Assembly: GCA_035620615.1 (NCBI GenBank)
Contig: DASPGM010000004.1
Span: 1-44,686 of the forward strand
Length of the DNA stretch: 44,686 nucleotides
Direction: 5' to 3'
Source: CSP1-1 sp035620615
Lineage (GTDB): Archaea > Thermoproteota > Nitrososphaeria > Nitrososphaerales > Nitrosopumilaceae
Under the pieces are notes generated by a model that searched no databases, was not told where the DNA came from, and saw nothing but the letters and a program-made list of their open reading frames with translations. The position numbers were made by a program, and so were the translations under genes. Positions 33,348 through 44,280 of the stretch are shown here, piece by piece. The stretch's first letter is position 1. Each line of letters starts with the position of its first letter.

Positions 33348-34280
33348 TCATTCGTAAAGCCAACACATTACATAACCTGATTCTGTTTTGAATCTAGGAG
33401 GATCTTTTTTACATTTTTCCATGGCTTCAGGACATCTGTCTATGAACCTGCAACCCTCTGTAGGAGATAAAAGATTAGGAGGGTTTCCTTTAATAAATTT
33501 GGGTTTACTTCCGTGCAGAGTTGGAATAGATTCCAAAAGACTTTTGGTGTAAGGGTGTTTTGGATTTTTATAAATTGAAGCTGATGAGCTAAATTCAATC
33601 ATTTGTCCCCCATACATTATTCCGATTTTATCAGCTATTTCAGATAGGATTGCAAGATCATGTGTTATTAGCATTATAGACATACCGTCTTTTTTTAATT
33701 TTTTTAAGAGATTAATTATTTGAGCCTGAATTAACACATCAAGCGCAGTTGTAGGCTCATCTGCTATCACAAATTTTGGTTCAAGTATTAACGCCATTGC
33801 AATAACTATTCTTTGTTTCATTCCTCCACTAAGTTCATGAGGATATTTGTCAAGGACCCGCTCATCCAAGTTGACAGAATTTATGGATTTTAAAATTAAT
33901 TGATGGGGATCATCTTCGTATTTATGCTGTTTTAAAATCTCTACAAATTGTTGTTTGATTGAGTAAACTGGATCAAGTGAATTCATTGCACCTTGAAATA
34001 CCATTGCGATATTTTTCCATCTATAATTTTTGTTAAAATCAGATTCAGTGATTTCCAAAATAGATTTGCCATCAAAAATTATTTTCCCTGAAATAATTTT
34101 GCCTCCTTGTATCATTCTTATTATTGAAAGTCCAAGTGTACTTTTACCACATGCGCTTTCCCCTGCAATTCCAATTGATTCGCCTTTATCTAATGAGAAA
34201 TTTACATCATCTAAGGCATGAATTTGACCCTTTGATGTTTGATATCTTGTAGTAAGATTTTCTACTTCAAGAAATTTCAT
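33348..34280 (-). CDS. ABC transporter ATP-binding protein, oligopeptide/nickel (OppD) type
   Basis: The protein has 310 residues. Walker A is GESACGKST, the ABC signature is LSGGMKQR, and Walker B is KFVIADEPTTALD, followed by the His switch in LITHD. The C-terminal extension with Cys-rich CRFIDRCPEAMEKC is the oligopeptide-type C-terminal domain. It would power import of peptides, nickel or similar compounds. No permease or binding protein gene is next to it, so the partners lie outside or it serves a distant transporter. ATG 34280 is the start. Confidence 0.92.
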   Translation of the reverse strand: MKFLEVENLTTRYQTSKGQIHALDDVNFSLDKGESIGIAGESACGKSTLGLSIIRMIQGGKIISGKIIFDGKSILEITESDFNKNYRWKNIAMVFQGAMNSLDPVYSIKQQFVEILKQHKYEDDPHQLILKSINSVNLDERVLDKYPHELSGGMKQRIVIAMALILEPKFVIADEPTTALDVLIQAQIINLLKKLKKDGMSIMLITHDLAILSEIADKIGIMYGGQMIEFSSSASIYKNPKHPYTKSLLESIPTLHGSKPKFIKGNPPNLLSPTEGCRFIDRCPEAMEKCKKDPPRFKTESGYVMCWLYE

Positions 34281-34365
34281 ATTTTTCTATTAATTTACTA
34301 GTAAAAGTGATTTTTGCAAGAAGGGATATATGCAACTTTAAGGAAGTGAAAAAAAGTCGATTCTA

Positions 34366-35652
34366 ATGCAGTTTAATCGTACACATAACATTGAAGATTT
34401 TAACTCTGGGATGATTGGTCAAAATGTAATTTTTGGTGGATGGGTAGAGGATCTTCGAAAATTAGGAAAAATGACCTTTCTGACTGTACGCGATGTTACA
34501 GGATTAGCACAGGTAATTGTAAAGGAAGACACCAGTAAAGAGGTAGAAGGTATAACCCGACAAAGCGTCATAAGAGTGGAAGGAAAAATTCAAGAAACCA
34601 GAGCTAGGGATTTTGAATGTGAAATTAAAGCAGTAAAAATAGATGTACTAGCAAATGCTGTATATCCACTTCCAATAGATCCTATCGGGAGACTAGAGAG
34701 CAATATTGACAATAGATTAAATGCTCGCGCATTGGATATGCGTAACCAAAAAACGGCATCTATCTTTAAGCTTCGACATCATGTGTTGGCTTCAATTCGT
34801 AAAACATTAACTGAAAAAAAATTCATTGAGATAAACACTCCCAAGTTAATTGGTAGTGCAAGTGAAGGAGGTGCTAATTTATTTTCGTTAGAATATTTTG
34901 GAAAACAAGCATATCTTGCACAAAGTCCACAGCTGTATAAAGAACAAATGACAATTGGTCTTGAAAGAGTGTACGAAATTGCTTCTTTTTATCGTGCAGA
35001 AAAATCACATACAGGACGACACCTCAGTGAGTTTACTAGCGTAGACATTGAAGCTGCATTTATGGACTATACAGATGTAATGAATGTTTTAGAATCATTA
35101 ATTGTTGAAGTATACAAATATGTTTCAGAAAAATGTAAAAAAGAACAAAAAGCAATTGGAATAGAAATTAAAATTCCTTCAACACCCTTTGAAAGAATAA
35201 CATACTCCCAAGTGCTAGAAGAATTAAAAAGAAATGGGGAGGATTTGAAGTTTGGAGATGATTTGCTTGATTCTCATTTGAGAATTATTGGGAAAAATCA
35301 TCCTGGATTTTTCTTTTTAATTGAATGGCCTATGAAGTTAAAACCATTTTACATTCGTGAAAAAGATGATGACCCAAAGTTATCAAGATCATTTGATTTG
35401 CAATTTGGGTATTTAGAATTATCATCTGGGGGCACAAGACTCCATGATCCAAAAAAAATTAGAGCTAGACTTGAGGAACAAGGCTTAGATTCTTCAAAAT
35501 TCTCTAATCATTTACAGGCATTTGATTGGGGAATGCCTCCCCATGCAGGATGGGGACTAGGATTAGAAAGACTACTGACTACTTTAATTGGAATTGATAA
35601 TGTTCGTGAAGTTGTTTTATATCCAAGAGATCCTGACAGATTAACTCCATAA
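34366..35652 (+). CDS. aspS: Aspartyl-tRNA synthetase (archaeal type)
   Basis: This 428-residue class IIb synthetase has an N-terminal OB-fold anticodon-binding domain (about 18-100, VIFGGWVEDLRKLG), motif 2 FYRAEKSHTGRHLSEFT, and motif 3 GWGLGLERLLTTLIG near the end. It lacks the bacterial insertion, as archaeal forms do. It charges tRNA-Asp, and possibly tRNA-Asn too if the enzyme is non-discriminating; the sequence alone does not let me decide. It converges on leuB with an 11-bp gap. Confidence 0.97.
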   Translation: MQFNRTHNIEDFNSGMIGQNVIFGGWVEDLRKLGKMTFLTVRDVTGLAQVIVKEDTSKEVEGITRQSVIRVEGKIQETRARDFECEIKAVKIDVLANAVYPLPIDPIGRLESNIDNRLNARALDMRNQKTASIFKLRHHVLASIRKTLTEKKFIEINTPKLIGSASEGGANLFSLEYFGKQAYLAQSPQLYKEQMTIGLERVYEIASFYRAEKSHTGRHLSEFTSVDIEAAFMDYTDVMNVLESLIVEVYKYVSEKCKKEQKAIGIEIKIPSTPFERITYSQVLEELKRNGEDLKFGDDLLDSHLRIIGKNHPGFFFLIEWPMKLKPFYIREKDDDPKLSRSFDLQFGYLELSSGGTRLHDPKKIRARLEEQGLDSSKFSNHLQAFDWGMPPHAGWGLGLERLLTTLIGIDNVREVVLYPRDPDRLTP

Positions 35653-35663
35653 TTATTAGGAAA

Positions 35664-36683
35664 TCAAACTAATTTTGAAATTATTTCTTTAGTAAATTCC
35701 ATTGTAGTTTTATTTCCACCAATGTCTTTAGTTTTAATTCCATTTTTTAAAATAGTTGAAACTGCAAATTCTAATCGTTCTGCTACTTCAATGCATTTTT
35801 GGTCGTTGTTTTTCATTCCAAGCCATTCTAACATCATTTTAATGGATAAAATAAACGACGAAGGATTTGCAATTTTTTTTCCTGCAATATCAAATGCTGC
35901 CCCATGAACCGGCTCAAAAAGTGCAAAATCATCACCTATGTTGGCTGCGGGGGCCATCCCTAATCCTCCCACAACTTGGGCGGCTTCGTCTGAGAGTATA
36001 TCTCCAAATAAATTAGTAGTTACTATTACATCAAATAAGTGAGGTTGCCGAATTAAATTCATTGCACAGGCATCCACATACATTTGCTCAAAAGTAATTT
36101 CTGGGTGATTACGTATTTCTTCCTCACATGATCTTGCAAATAACCCATCGGTTTTTCGCATAACATTTGATTTATGAACGCAAGTAACCTTTTTTGCTTG
36201 ATTTCTTTGTTTAGAAATTAAACATGCATGTTTTGCAATTCTTTTGGATGCGTGGCTAGAAATTTTTCTTAATGCTATTGAAAGATTTTCATCGATATCA
36301 AATTCATCACCAGTATAAAGATCTTCAGTGTTTTCACGAACAATAACAAGATCGATATCATCTCGCAACCCAGGCATATTTGGATAAGATTTAGCCGGTC
36401 TAATGTTTGCATAAAGATCAAGAATCCTTCTTAATCGTACGATAACATCCGCTGCACTCTCCCCTACAGGTGCCTTTAAGCACGCATGCGATTGCTTTAT
36501 TGTCTCAAGTGTTTCGTCCGGTAAAGCTTTGCCGGTTTGTTTTAATGCAGTATCTCCTGCTTGTAGTTTTTTAATGGAAAATTTTAATCCAATATCGTCA
36601 TGAAGTTTTTCTAAAACTGCTATTGCTGATTCTGATAATTCAGGGCCAATTCCATCTCCAGTAATTAGGGATATATTGTACAT
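35664..36683 (-). CDS. leuB: 3-isopropylmalate dehydrogenase (isocitrate dehydrogenase family)
   Basis: The protein has 339 residues. It has the family start LITGDGIGPE, the VRENTEDLY loop, the Lys/Asn pair in HKSNVMRKTDGLF, the metal-binding Asp run TNLFGDILSDEAA, and NAD-binding PVHGAAFDIAG. The 3-isopropylmalate assignment rests on its place just after leuA. Homologues acting on isocitrate or homoisocitrate look similar. It is 43 bp downstream of leuA and is probably the last gene of the ilv/leu operon. Confidence 0.87.
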   Translation of the reverse strand: MYNISLITGDGIGPELSESAIAVLEKLHDDIGLKFSIKKLQAGDTALKQTGKALPDETLETIKQSHACLKAPVGESAADVIVRLRRILDLYANIRPAKSYPNMPGLRDDIDLVIVRENTEDLYTGDEFDIDENLSIALRKISSHASKRIAKHACLISKQRNQAKKVTCVHKSNVMRKTDGLFARSCEEEIRNHPEITFEQMYVDACAMNLIRQPHLFDVIVTTNLFGDILSDEAAQVVGGLGMAPAANIGDDFALFEPVHGAAFDIAGKKIANPSSFILSIKMMLEWLGMKNNDQKCIEVAERLEFAVSTILKNGIKTKDIGGNKTTMEFTKEIISKLV

Positions 36684-36726
36684 GTGATTTCCTTCCTAAA
36701 ACACTCATGTAATTGAACTTAAAAGA

Positions 36727-38240
<1,514 letters not shown>

Positions 38241-38244
<4 letters not shown>

Positions 38245-38732
38245 GCCCCCGTCCTCTGTAATGCAGCAACACCAGTTCTTGCGGTTTCCAAAATACCAAA
38301 TGGTTTTGCTAATTCTTCAAATGTATTAATTTGATCAGGGGTAGCAGTAAGCTCTACCATGATTGAATCCTTTTTAGCATCGTGAATCTTTGCACCATAT
38401 GCATTTGCCAATTTGTTAATTTCCATGCTATCAGAAGCTTTATTGATTTTAATCTTAAAAAGAATTAGCTCTCGATAAACTGTTTTATGCTCATCTAGGC
38501 GTCGAACTTCTACCGTATCTATCATTTTATCAAGTTGTTTTACTATTTGTTGAATTTGTTTTTCATCACCTATGGTGGTTATAGTCATTCTTGAAAATTC
38601 CGGATCTGCAGTGACTCCAACCGATATACTTTCTATGTTAAAATTGCGAGATCTGAAAAGATGAGTAACTTTAAACAAAATTCCAGGTTTATTTTCAACT
38701 AAAATTGAAATTATAGCCCACATTGCAATCAC
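38241..38732 (-). CDS. ilvN: Acetolactate synthase small (regulatory) subunit
   Basis: The protein has 163 residues. The N-terminal ACT domain begins WAIISILVENKPGILFKV, which binds valine for feedback inhibition in the family, and the second small-subunit domain follows from about residue 80 (ELILFKIKIN). It stabilises and regulates the large subunit. GTG 38732 shares one base with the ilvB stop; ATG 38723 is a close alternative. It overlaps leuA by 4 bp. Confidence 0.95.
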
Positions 38733-40420
38733 TAAGATGGTAATATCATATCCTTTAATGGAGTGCCAGGTGCAACAAATGGTAATACATCTTCTTCAGG
38801 ATCAATTGGGATATCAATTACGGTAGTCACATCACTTTTTAATCCAATCTTTATTGCCTTCTCAAGTTCATCAAGAGACTGAGCCCTTATTCCCTGCGCG
38901 CCGTAGGATTCAGCTAATTTAACATAGTCTGGACAATTTTTGAGGTCTATTCCAATCATACGTCTGTCATAGAATGTTCTTTGCCACTGGGCAACCATCC
39001 CAAGTGAAAAGTTGTTTACTAAAAATACAATGACTGGGATATTTTCAAGTACTGAGGTTGCAAGAGAATTTTCTGTCATACTAAAGCTACCATCTCCTGC
39101 AATGTCAACAACAGGGACATCAGGTTTTGCCACTTTTGCTCCAATTGCTGCAGGAAATCCCCATCCCATAGTACCCAATCCAGTTGAGCTAAAGAAGGTA
39201 CCTGGTTGAATTACGTCAAAGAATAATGAAGCCCACATTTGATGTTGACCAACTTCTGTTGTTGTAATAGACTCTTTTGGAAGAATGTCTCGTAATTTCC
39301 TTAATATTTTTGCAGCAGTCATCTCCCCTTGAGGAAGCTTCAAATTTTCGCGCCAGTATTCTTTAACTTCCTTTACATGTTTTAGCCAGTTTGTACCCTC
39401 AGTTTTTTTAATGGATTTTTGAATTAGTAATTTTACCATGATTCGGAGTGTTGCTTGTACATCACCTACAACTGCAATACTTGTAGTTTGATTCTTTCCA
39501 ATTTCAGCTGGATCCACATCCATATGAATAATTTTAAGACGTTTTTCAAATTCTTCAAAAGTTCCAACGGATCTGTCTGAGAACCTTGTGCCAATAGCTA
39601 GAACACAGTCTGCTTCTGTCATGAGTTTATTGGCTTCTGCATGTCCATGCATACCAATTGGGCCAAGAGATAGTGGGTGATTTTCTGGGAATGATCCCTT
39701 TCCTTTAAAGGTAGTAACTACAGGAATCATTAACAATTCAGCAATAGATTGTAATTCTGCAAAAGCTGAGGATATTGTTACTCCGCCTCCAGCTAAAATT
39801 ATTGGTTTATCAGCGGCAAGTAACATGTCAATTGCTTTTTCAATTTGAACAATATCGGGATCTGTCCAAGGATGATAACCACGAACTTTGACTTCTTCAG
39901 GGAATGACATTGATGCTTCATTTTGTTGAACATCTTTTGGAATATCAATTAAAACAGGTCCTGGTCTTCCAGTTGCTGCAATATAGAATCCTTTTCTTAC
40001 AACCTCAGGGATCTCAGTTACCTCACGAGGTTGAAAAGAATACTTTACACATGGATTTGCCATTCCAATAATATCACTTTCTTGGAAAGCATCTTTTCCA
40101 ATCATCTTAACAGGAACTTGACCAGTTACTGCAATCATTGGAGCAGAATCAGCTTGTGCCGTAGCAATACCTGTAAGAAGATTAGTAGCACCGGGTCCCG
40201 ATGTTGCAAAGCATACTCCTGGTTTTCTACTAACTCGTCCAAATCCATCTGCCATATGTGCAGCTGATTGTTCATGTCGTACCAAAATGTGTCTAATGTT
40301 GCTCTTGAAAAGCTCATCATACATTGGAAGGTTTGCACCTCCCGGTAAGCCAAAGACTTCTTTTACTCCTTCTTTTTCTAAAGATTTCATAAGGGCTTTT
40401 CCACCATTCATATTTTCCAT
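38732..40420 (-). CDS. ilvB: Acetolactate synthase large (catalytic) subunit
   Basis: This 562-residue thiamine-diphosphate enzyme has the catalytic Glu in RHEQSAAHMADG near the N-terminus, an FAD/central domain, and the ThDP/Mg motif GDGSFSM with the later NN in the C-terminal third. It makes acetolactate from two pyruvates, or acetohydroxybutyrate with 2-oxobutyrate, the first common step to Val, Leu and Ile. ATG 40420 is chosen because a TATA-like box (40445-40454) sits about 29 bp upstream. It leads the operon ilvB-ilvN-leuA-leuB. Confidence 0.96.
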   Translation of the reverse strand: MENMNGGKALMKSLEKEGVKEVFGLPGGANLPMYDELFKSNIRHILVRHEQSAAHMADGFGRVSRKPGVCFATSGPGATNLLTGIATAQADSAPMIAVTGQVPVKMIGKDAFQESDIIGMANPCVKYSFQPREVTEIPEVVRKGFYIAATGRPGPVLIDIPKDVQQNEASMSFPEEVKVRGYHPWTDPDIVQIEKAIDMLLAADKPIILAGGGVTISSAFAELQSIAELLMIPVVTTFKGKGSFPENHPLSLGPIGMHGHAEANKLMTEADCVLAIGTRFSDRSVGTFEEFEKRLKIIHMDVDPAEIGKNQTTSIAVVGDVQATLRIMVKLLIQKSIKKTEGTNWLKHVKEVKEYWRENLKLPQGEMTAAKILRKLRDILPKESITTTEVGQHQMWASLFFDVIQPGTFFSSTGLGTMGWGFPAAIGAKVAKPDVPVVDIAGDGSFSMTENSLATSVLENIPVIVFLVNNFSLGMVAQWQRTFYDRRMIGIDLKNCPDYVKLAESYGAQGIRAQSLDELEKAIKIGLKSDVTTVIDIPIDPEEDVLPFVAPGTPLKDMILPS

Positions 40421-40706
40421 GATATTAGATACCAAACATAATCACCATAATTTTAATTGTTAAAAATTAGGCTGCAGGTTTACAGACTCAGGTCAACTAG
40501 CAATACAATACTTAACATGCTAATTTGACTTGTTTTATTCATAACAGCCAATTATTGCAATCATATTTAATTAATAAACATTGCTGGAAAAACATCAAAA
40601 AATTGTGATAAGAATTTTTTTGATTTTCAAAGCAAGCTTAGTATTCCTAGACAGATTCAAAACACGCACAAGACTTAGATGTATCACATTATAAAAAAAA
40701 TCCAAA
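40421..40706. other. Intergenic region between ilvB and the NTF2-like gene
   Basis: These 286 bp separate two divergent genes. Near the left end is the probable ilvB TATA box (40445-40454, minus strand). On the plus strand there are TATA-like stretches around 40675-40697. I find no tRNA arms, no convincing ORF and no strong repeat. A leader with regulatory RNA cannot be excluded, but ilvB appears leaderless, so an attenuator is unlikely. Confidence 0.5.
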
Positions 40707-41108
40707 TTGCCAGAATCAGAACAAATTATAAATGTAATTGAAAAGTTTTTTGAAATCGGTAAAACAAAAAATTTGGCATTACTTCAAGAAATCCAACTCA
40801 ATGATCCTAACTTTTCAAGTTTTAGTGATGTCCCTCCATATGAGCTTCAAAATTATTCTGCTACATTGATGCTAGAAGAGTTAAGATTTGTCAGCATTTC
40901 TGATTATGATTACAAAATAACAAATCCTAAAATTAGTATTTTTGAAAATTGTGCAGTTGTTGCCTTTGAGCTAATGCAAAAAGGTATGCTTGTAAATAAT
41001 AAAGCGTACACTGGAGAACATATTGTGATTCATGGCAGAGGTACTTTTGTCTTAATTAAAAAACCAATTTGGAAAATTGTTCATATTCATTTATCAAAGA
41101 TTACCTAA
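40707..41108 (+). CDS. NTF2/SnoaL-like fold protein
   Basis: The protein has 133 residues. An N-terminal helix pair with IEKFFEIGKTKNLALLQEI, the FSDVPPYEL loop, and a curved sheet ending WKIVHIHLSK fit the SnoaL/DUF4440 branch of the NTF2 superfamily. Members include ketosteroid isomerase-like enzymes and ligand-binding proteins, and the reaction here is unknown. TTG 40707 is the start. It converges on the LsrF-like gene with a 21-bp gap. Confidence 0.72.
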   Translation: MPESEQIINVIEKFFEIGKTKNLALLQEIQLNDPNFSSFSDVPPYELQNYSATLMLEELRFVSISDYDYKITNPKISIFENCAVVAFELMQKGMLVNNKAYTGEHIVIHGRGTFVLIKKPIWKIVHIHLSKIT

Positions 41109-41129
41109 ATATTTAGCAAGAAATAATTT

Positions 41130-41984
41130 TTATTTTGATTTTTTAGATTTTTTTGTAATACTCTTTGTTTGTTTTTGAGGGATTGATTCAGGAAATTTTT
41201 CGTTACATAATCTTGTATAAAGATCATATGCTTCATTGACTTTAAGATTACCATGAACAATTGCACGTACAGCACGAATCATTGGGATTGGATTTTTTGA
41301 TTGCCAGATATTTCTACCCATATCCACACCAGCAGCTCCAGATGAAACTGCATTAAATGCCAATTCCAAGGCATCTCTCTCCTTTAATTTTGGTCCGCCA
41401 GCTATGATTACTGGTACAGGGCAGCTGTTTACAACTTTTTCAAAATTCTCACAATAGTAAGTCTTTACAACATGAGCTCCAAATTCAGCAGCAATCCTAC
41501 ACGCAAGTGAGAGATATCGTGCATCTCGCTTTTCAAGTTCCTTCCCAACTGCAGTAACAGCAAGTACAGGGATCCCATATTCCTCTGCTTCATTAACCAA
41601 AGCACCTAAGTTCACAAGTGTATTGTGTTCATGTTTTGCACCTACAAAAATAGACATTGCAAGTGCACTAACATTAAGTCGTATTGCATCTTTAACACTT
41701 GTAGTAATTTTTTCATTAGAAAGATCTTCTCCAATAATACTTGATCCTCCAGAAACTCTAAGAACTACTGGTACGGGAAAACGTGCATCCACAGATGTTC
41801 GAAGAACTCCTCTAGTTAGCATCAAGGAATCACAATATTTCAATAATGGCTGAATAGTTTTTCTTGGAACCTCTAAACTTTCAGTTGGGCCCAAAAAATA
41901 TCCATGATCTACTGCTAGCATTACCCCTCTACCATTATTTGGTTTGATTATTCTAGCAAGTCGATTTTGTAATCCCCAATCCAA
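41130..41984 (-). CDS. LsrF/DhnA-like class I aldolase (LsrF-type thiolase)
   Basis: This 284-residue TIM-barrel protein begins MDWGLQNRLARI and has the LsrF signatures VMLAVDHGYFLGPT, AVTAVGKELEKRDARYLSL, the Schiff-base lysine Lys174 in VVKTYY, PVIIAGG and GAAGVDMGRNIWQS. E. coli LsrF cleaves 3-hydroxy-5-phosphonooxypentane-2,4-dione from autoinducer-2 breakdown. Related archaeal proteins make an early precursor of aromatic amino acids. Similarity to LsrF is strong from memory, but no other lsr gene is here, so another substrate is likely. A Lys-rich tail (about 270-284) is extra. It lies 46 bp after a Zn-alcohol dehydrogenase gene. Start TTG 41984. Confidence 0.85.
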   Translation of the reverse strand: MDWGLQNRLARIIKPNNGRGVMLAVDHGYFLGPTESLEVPRKTIQPLLKYCDSLMLTRGVLRTSVDARFPVPVVLRVSGGSSIIGEDLSNEKITTSVKDAIRLNVSALAMSIFVGAKHEHNTLVNLGALVNEAEEYGIPVLAVTAVGKELEKRDARYLSLACRIAAEFGAHVVKTYYCENFEKVVNSCPVPVIIAGGPKLKERDALELAFNAVSSGAAGVDMGRNIWQSKNPIPMIRAVRAIVHGNLKVNEAYDLYTRLCNEKFPESIPQKQTKSITKKSKKSK

Positions 41985-42030
41985 TACTCTTCGATTTTGA
42001 AAGAAAAATTTTGCCTTTCTTAAGCCTTTC

Positions 42031-43059
42031 TCAATTTGTTATGATTATTTTCATAGAATCAAAACCGTGATGAGCATGCTCAAAGGCTTTTTGAGAATCC
42101 TTGATGTTATACCTATGTGTTATTAGTTTTTTAACATCAAGTTTAGAGGATTTTATTAATTCAAGTGCTTCTTTGGTGTCAGAGTCGGATGCAGCATAGC
42201 TTGAAATCAAGGTAATTTCTTTTGAATAAATTTTATTCATGTTCAAATTTATCATAGCGTCTTTTGATGGAACTCCAAACATTACTATGGTTCCACCTTT
42301 TCTAACAAGATCCATTGCATTAGATAGAGCATTTAAACTTCCAGTTGCAATTATTGCTACATCAGCTCCACGATTATCAGTTTGAAGAAGGATTTTTGTA
42401 TCAATGTTATCAGTGGAGGGGTTTAAGGCATCAGTAATATTGAATTTTTTAGCAAAATCTAATCTAAATTCATTCATATCAATACAAAATATTTTTTCAA
42501 ATTCATGAACAATAGATAACATCACATGCATCATACCAGTTGCACCTACACCAAATATTATTACAGAGTCGCCTTTTTGATAAGAAAATTTGTTCCATGC
42601 TCTAATACAACACGCAAGTGGTTCTATCATAGCAGCTTCTTCAAAACTCATTGAATCAGGAATTTTTAAAATTCCACCGTGTTCTACGTTCCATTGAGGG
42701 ACAATAAATTCTTCAGCCAATCCACATGGAGAAAGATTTGTTTCCGAATATTTTTCACACATTGTTTCATTTCCATGTAAACAAAGATGACAAGAATAAC
42801 ATGGCACATGGTGATGAACAAATACTCTATCTCCTGTTTTAAAATTGGTTACATTTTTTCCAACTTTTTCCACTATTCCAGACGGTTCATGTCCTAATCT
42901 GGTAGATGATTGGCCATATTGACCATATACTTTATCTAAATCGGATCCACAGATACCGCAAGCTTGCATTTTTATTAATACATCCCCATGTCCCAAGACC
43001 GGTTTTTCAATATCCTCTACTACTACACTTGATGAATCTTTGACATGGGCAACTTTCAT
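42031..43059 (-). CDS. Zinc-dependent medium-chain alcohol/polyol dehydrogenase
   Basis: The protein has 342 residues. The catalytic zinc site is CGICGSD with GHEPSG. The structural zinc loop is CYSCHLCLHGNETMC, and the Rossmann motif is GVGATG. The loop pattern fits the sorbitol/threonine dehydrogenase branch of the MDR family. The substrate is unknown. It precedes the LsrF-like gene by 46 bp on the same strand, so both may serve one carbohydrate pathway. ATG 43059 is chosen because the TATA box at 43082-43088 lies about 26 bp upstream; ATG 43092 would add 11 residues. Confidence 0.9.
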   Translation of the reverse strand: MKVAHVKDSSSVVVEDIEKPVLGHGDVLIKMQACGICGSDLDKVYGQYGQSSTRLGHEPSGIVEKVGKNVTNFKTGDRVFVHHHVPCYSCHLCLHGNETMCEKYSETNLSPCGLAEEFIVPQWNVEHGGILKIPDSMSFEEAAMIEPLACCIRAWNKFSYQKGDSVIIFGVGATGMMHVMLSIVHEFEKIFCIDMNEFRLDFAKKFNITDALNPSTDNIDTKILLQTDNRGADVAIIATGSLNALSNAMDLVRKGGTIVMFGVPSKDAMINLNMNKIYSKEITLISSYAASDSDTKEALELIKSSKLDVKKLITHRYNIKDSQKAFEHAHHGFDSMKIIITN

Positions 43060-43081
43060 AGTAAATTGGACGAATACTGGG

Positions 43082-43088
43082 TATAAGT
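43082..43088 (-). promoter_or_regulatory. TATA box of the alcohol dehydrogenase gene
   Basis: The minus-strand reading cttatac is centred about 26 bp before ATG 43059. It decides between ATG 43059 and ATG 43092 in favour of the former. Confidence 0.45.
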
Positions 43089-43184
43089 ACATTAAACAAT
43101 TTTCAAAAATTGTTTATTTTTTCTTGACAATGTGGCCATTCTGAACATCGATTCTAATATTATAGGATATTGATAGCAAATGGT

Positions 43185-43583
43185 ATGCCAAGATGGGATG
43201 ATGAAGGTAATTTTAAACATAATACGGGAGAAAAAACCCAAGATTACGAGGAGTTAAGATTGCTTAAGAAATTTGAAGATTATAGGGAACTTGAAAAAAA
43301 AGAATTAAGAATAGTACAAAATAAGGAAAAATCACATAATTGGACAAATCGCTTTGTATTTTTAACAATTATTCAATCATTTATTATCGCTGGTTTTACG
43401 ACATCCCTTTTGCTCATGGAATTTATCAATTTGGGGATAAAGGTTCTAGTCGCGGTCCTCACAATAGTGGTTTTGGGTGGGGGAATTATTTTTATATACA
43501 AATATTTGCAAAAAAAATCCCATAAAATATCTCAAAAGAATATGGAACATTCTAAAATAGAAACAGAATTTGATTTAATTTAA
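43185..43583 (+). CDS. Small membrane protein with two helices
   Basis: The protein has 132 residues. A charged helical N-terminal half (about 1-52, rich in Lys/Glu) is followed by two hydrophobic segments at about 55-80 and 84-108 and a basic tail. It may be a membrane hairpin with its coiled-coil-like head in the cytoplasm. I do not recognise it. ATG 43185 is chosen over TTG 43170 because the TATA-like atattatagg is about 25 bp upstream. Its end lies 7 bp from the convergent ATP synthase gene. Confidence 0.68.
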   Translation: MPRWDDEGNFKHNTGEKTQDYEELRLLKKFEDYRELEKKELRIVQNKEKSHNWTNRFVFLTIIQSFIIAGFTTSLLLMEFINLGIKVLVAVLTIVVLGGGIIFIYKYLQKKSHKISQKNMEHSKIETEFDLI

Positions 43584-43590
43584 TTAGAAA

Positions 43591-43884
43591 CTATACCCCT
43601 AGAATTTTTTTTAGCATTAGTCTATAATCTACTTCAACTTTTTCACTTCCTGGAGCAGGCAAAGAAAAAACCAAAGTGGATGTTTCTGTTCTTAGAGAAG
43701 TGAGCTCGTCGTTGATTGGGCCTGAGATATCATCACTGACAAGCACCAAGCCAACATCAGAGTCGTCAGTTAGTTTTTTAATTTCATCTAATGCCGCATT
43801 AGGGGTTTCAGCTACAATTCCTTGAATTCCAGCTAATTGAGAACTAGTTACAAACACTCTGCTTCCCACTGTAACGATTTTCAC
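43591..43884 (-). CDS. atpF: A/V-type ATP synthase subunit F
   Basis: The protein has 97 residues and matches archaeal subunit F in length and pattern: KIVTVGSRVFVTSSQLAGI, LVLVSDDI, and SLPAPGSEKVEV. Subunit F is part of the central stalk of the archaeal ATP synthase. No other subunit gene is adjacent, so the genes are dispersed or lie elsewhere. The start is ATG 43884. Confidence 0.85.
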   Translation of the reverse strand: MKIVTVGSRVFVTSSQLAGIQGIVAETPNAALDEIKKLTDDSDVGLVLVSDDISGPINDELTSLRTETSTLVFSLPAPGSEKVEVDYRLMLKKILGV

Positions 43885-43977
43885 ATTTTATCTTCTTGGC
43901 CTAGTAATTTAACCGTTTTTAGAAATTTCTTAATTAATTTTGGAAAAGTTGATTTACTTTAAGATATTAAAAATCCT

Positions 43978-44280
43978 ATGCTTGATATTAATAATGAAAA
44001 AGATGTTTATTTATTTTTACATGGAAGAATGGATTTAAAACAAAAATCCATCGATACACTTGTTTCAAATGGATTTTCTAAGGAAAAAATTGTTTTAGCT
44101 CTTCCAAATAAAGTTGGAAAAGAAGGAGATTACATGGCAATGTTGTGGATGCCCCCAAATCCGGATCATATTAAAATTCAAAAAATTACCAAAGTAGAGC
44201 CAGTTGCACCGGAAGGAATGGCAGGACTTTGGAAAGGAGTTTCTAAAGATGATTTATCCTCAATTTATTTTGAAAAATAG
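43978..44280 (+). CDS. Hypothetical protein of 100 residues
   Basis: The protein looks soluble with no Cys or membrane segment. It opens MLDINNEKDVYLFLHGRMD and carries PNKVGKEGDYMAMLWMPPNP, which could be a turn-rich beta region. The family is not recognised. It is divergent from atpF with about 93 bp between. The start is ATG 43978. Confidence 0.65.
   Translation: MLDINNEKDVYLFLHGRMDLKQKSIDTLVSNGFSKEKIVLALPNKVGKEGDYMAMLWMPPNPDHIKIQKITKVEPVAPEGMAGLWKGVSKDDLSSIYFEK

Noticed and set aside
31453..34280. Mobile island carrying the Trk and ABC genes
   Set aside because: Base composition equals the neighbours, there is no integrase, tRNA site or direct repeat, and genes look typical of the host.
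40421..40706. tRNA or riboswitch before ilvB
   Set aside because: No T-arm or anticodon-arm pattern is visible, and ilvB seems leaderless, leaving no room for a leader switch.
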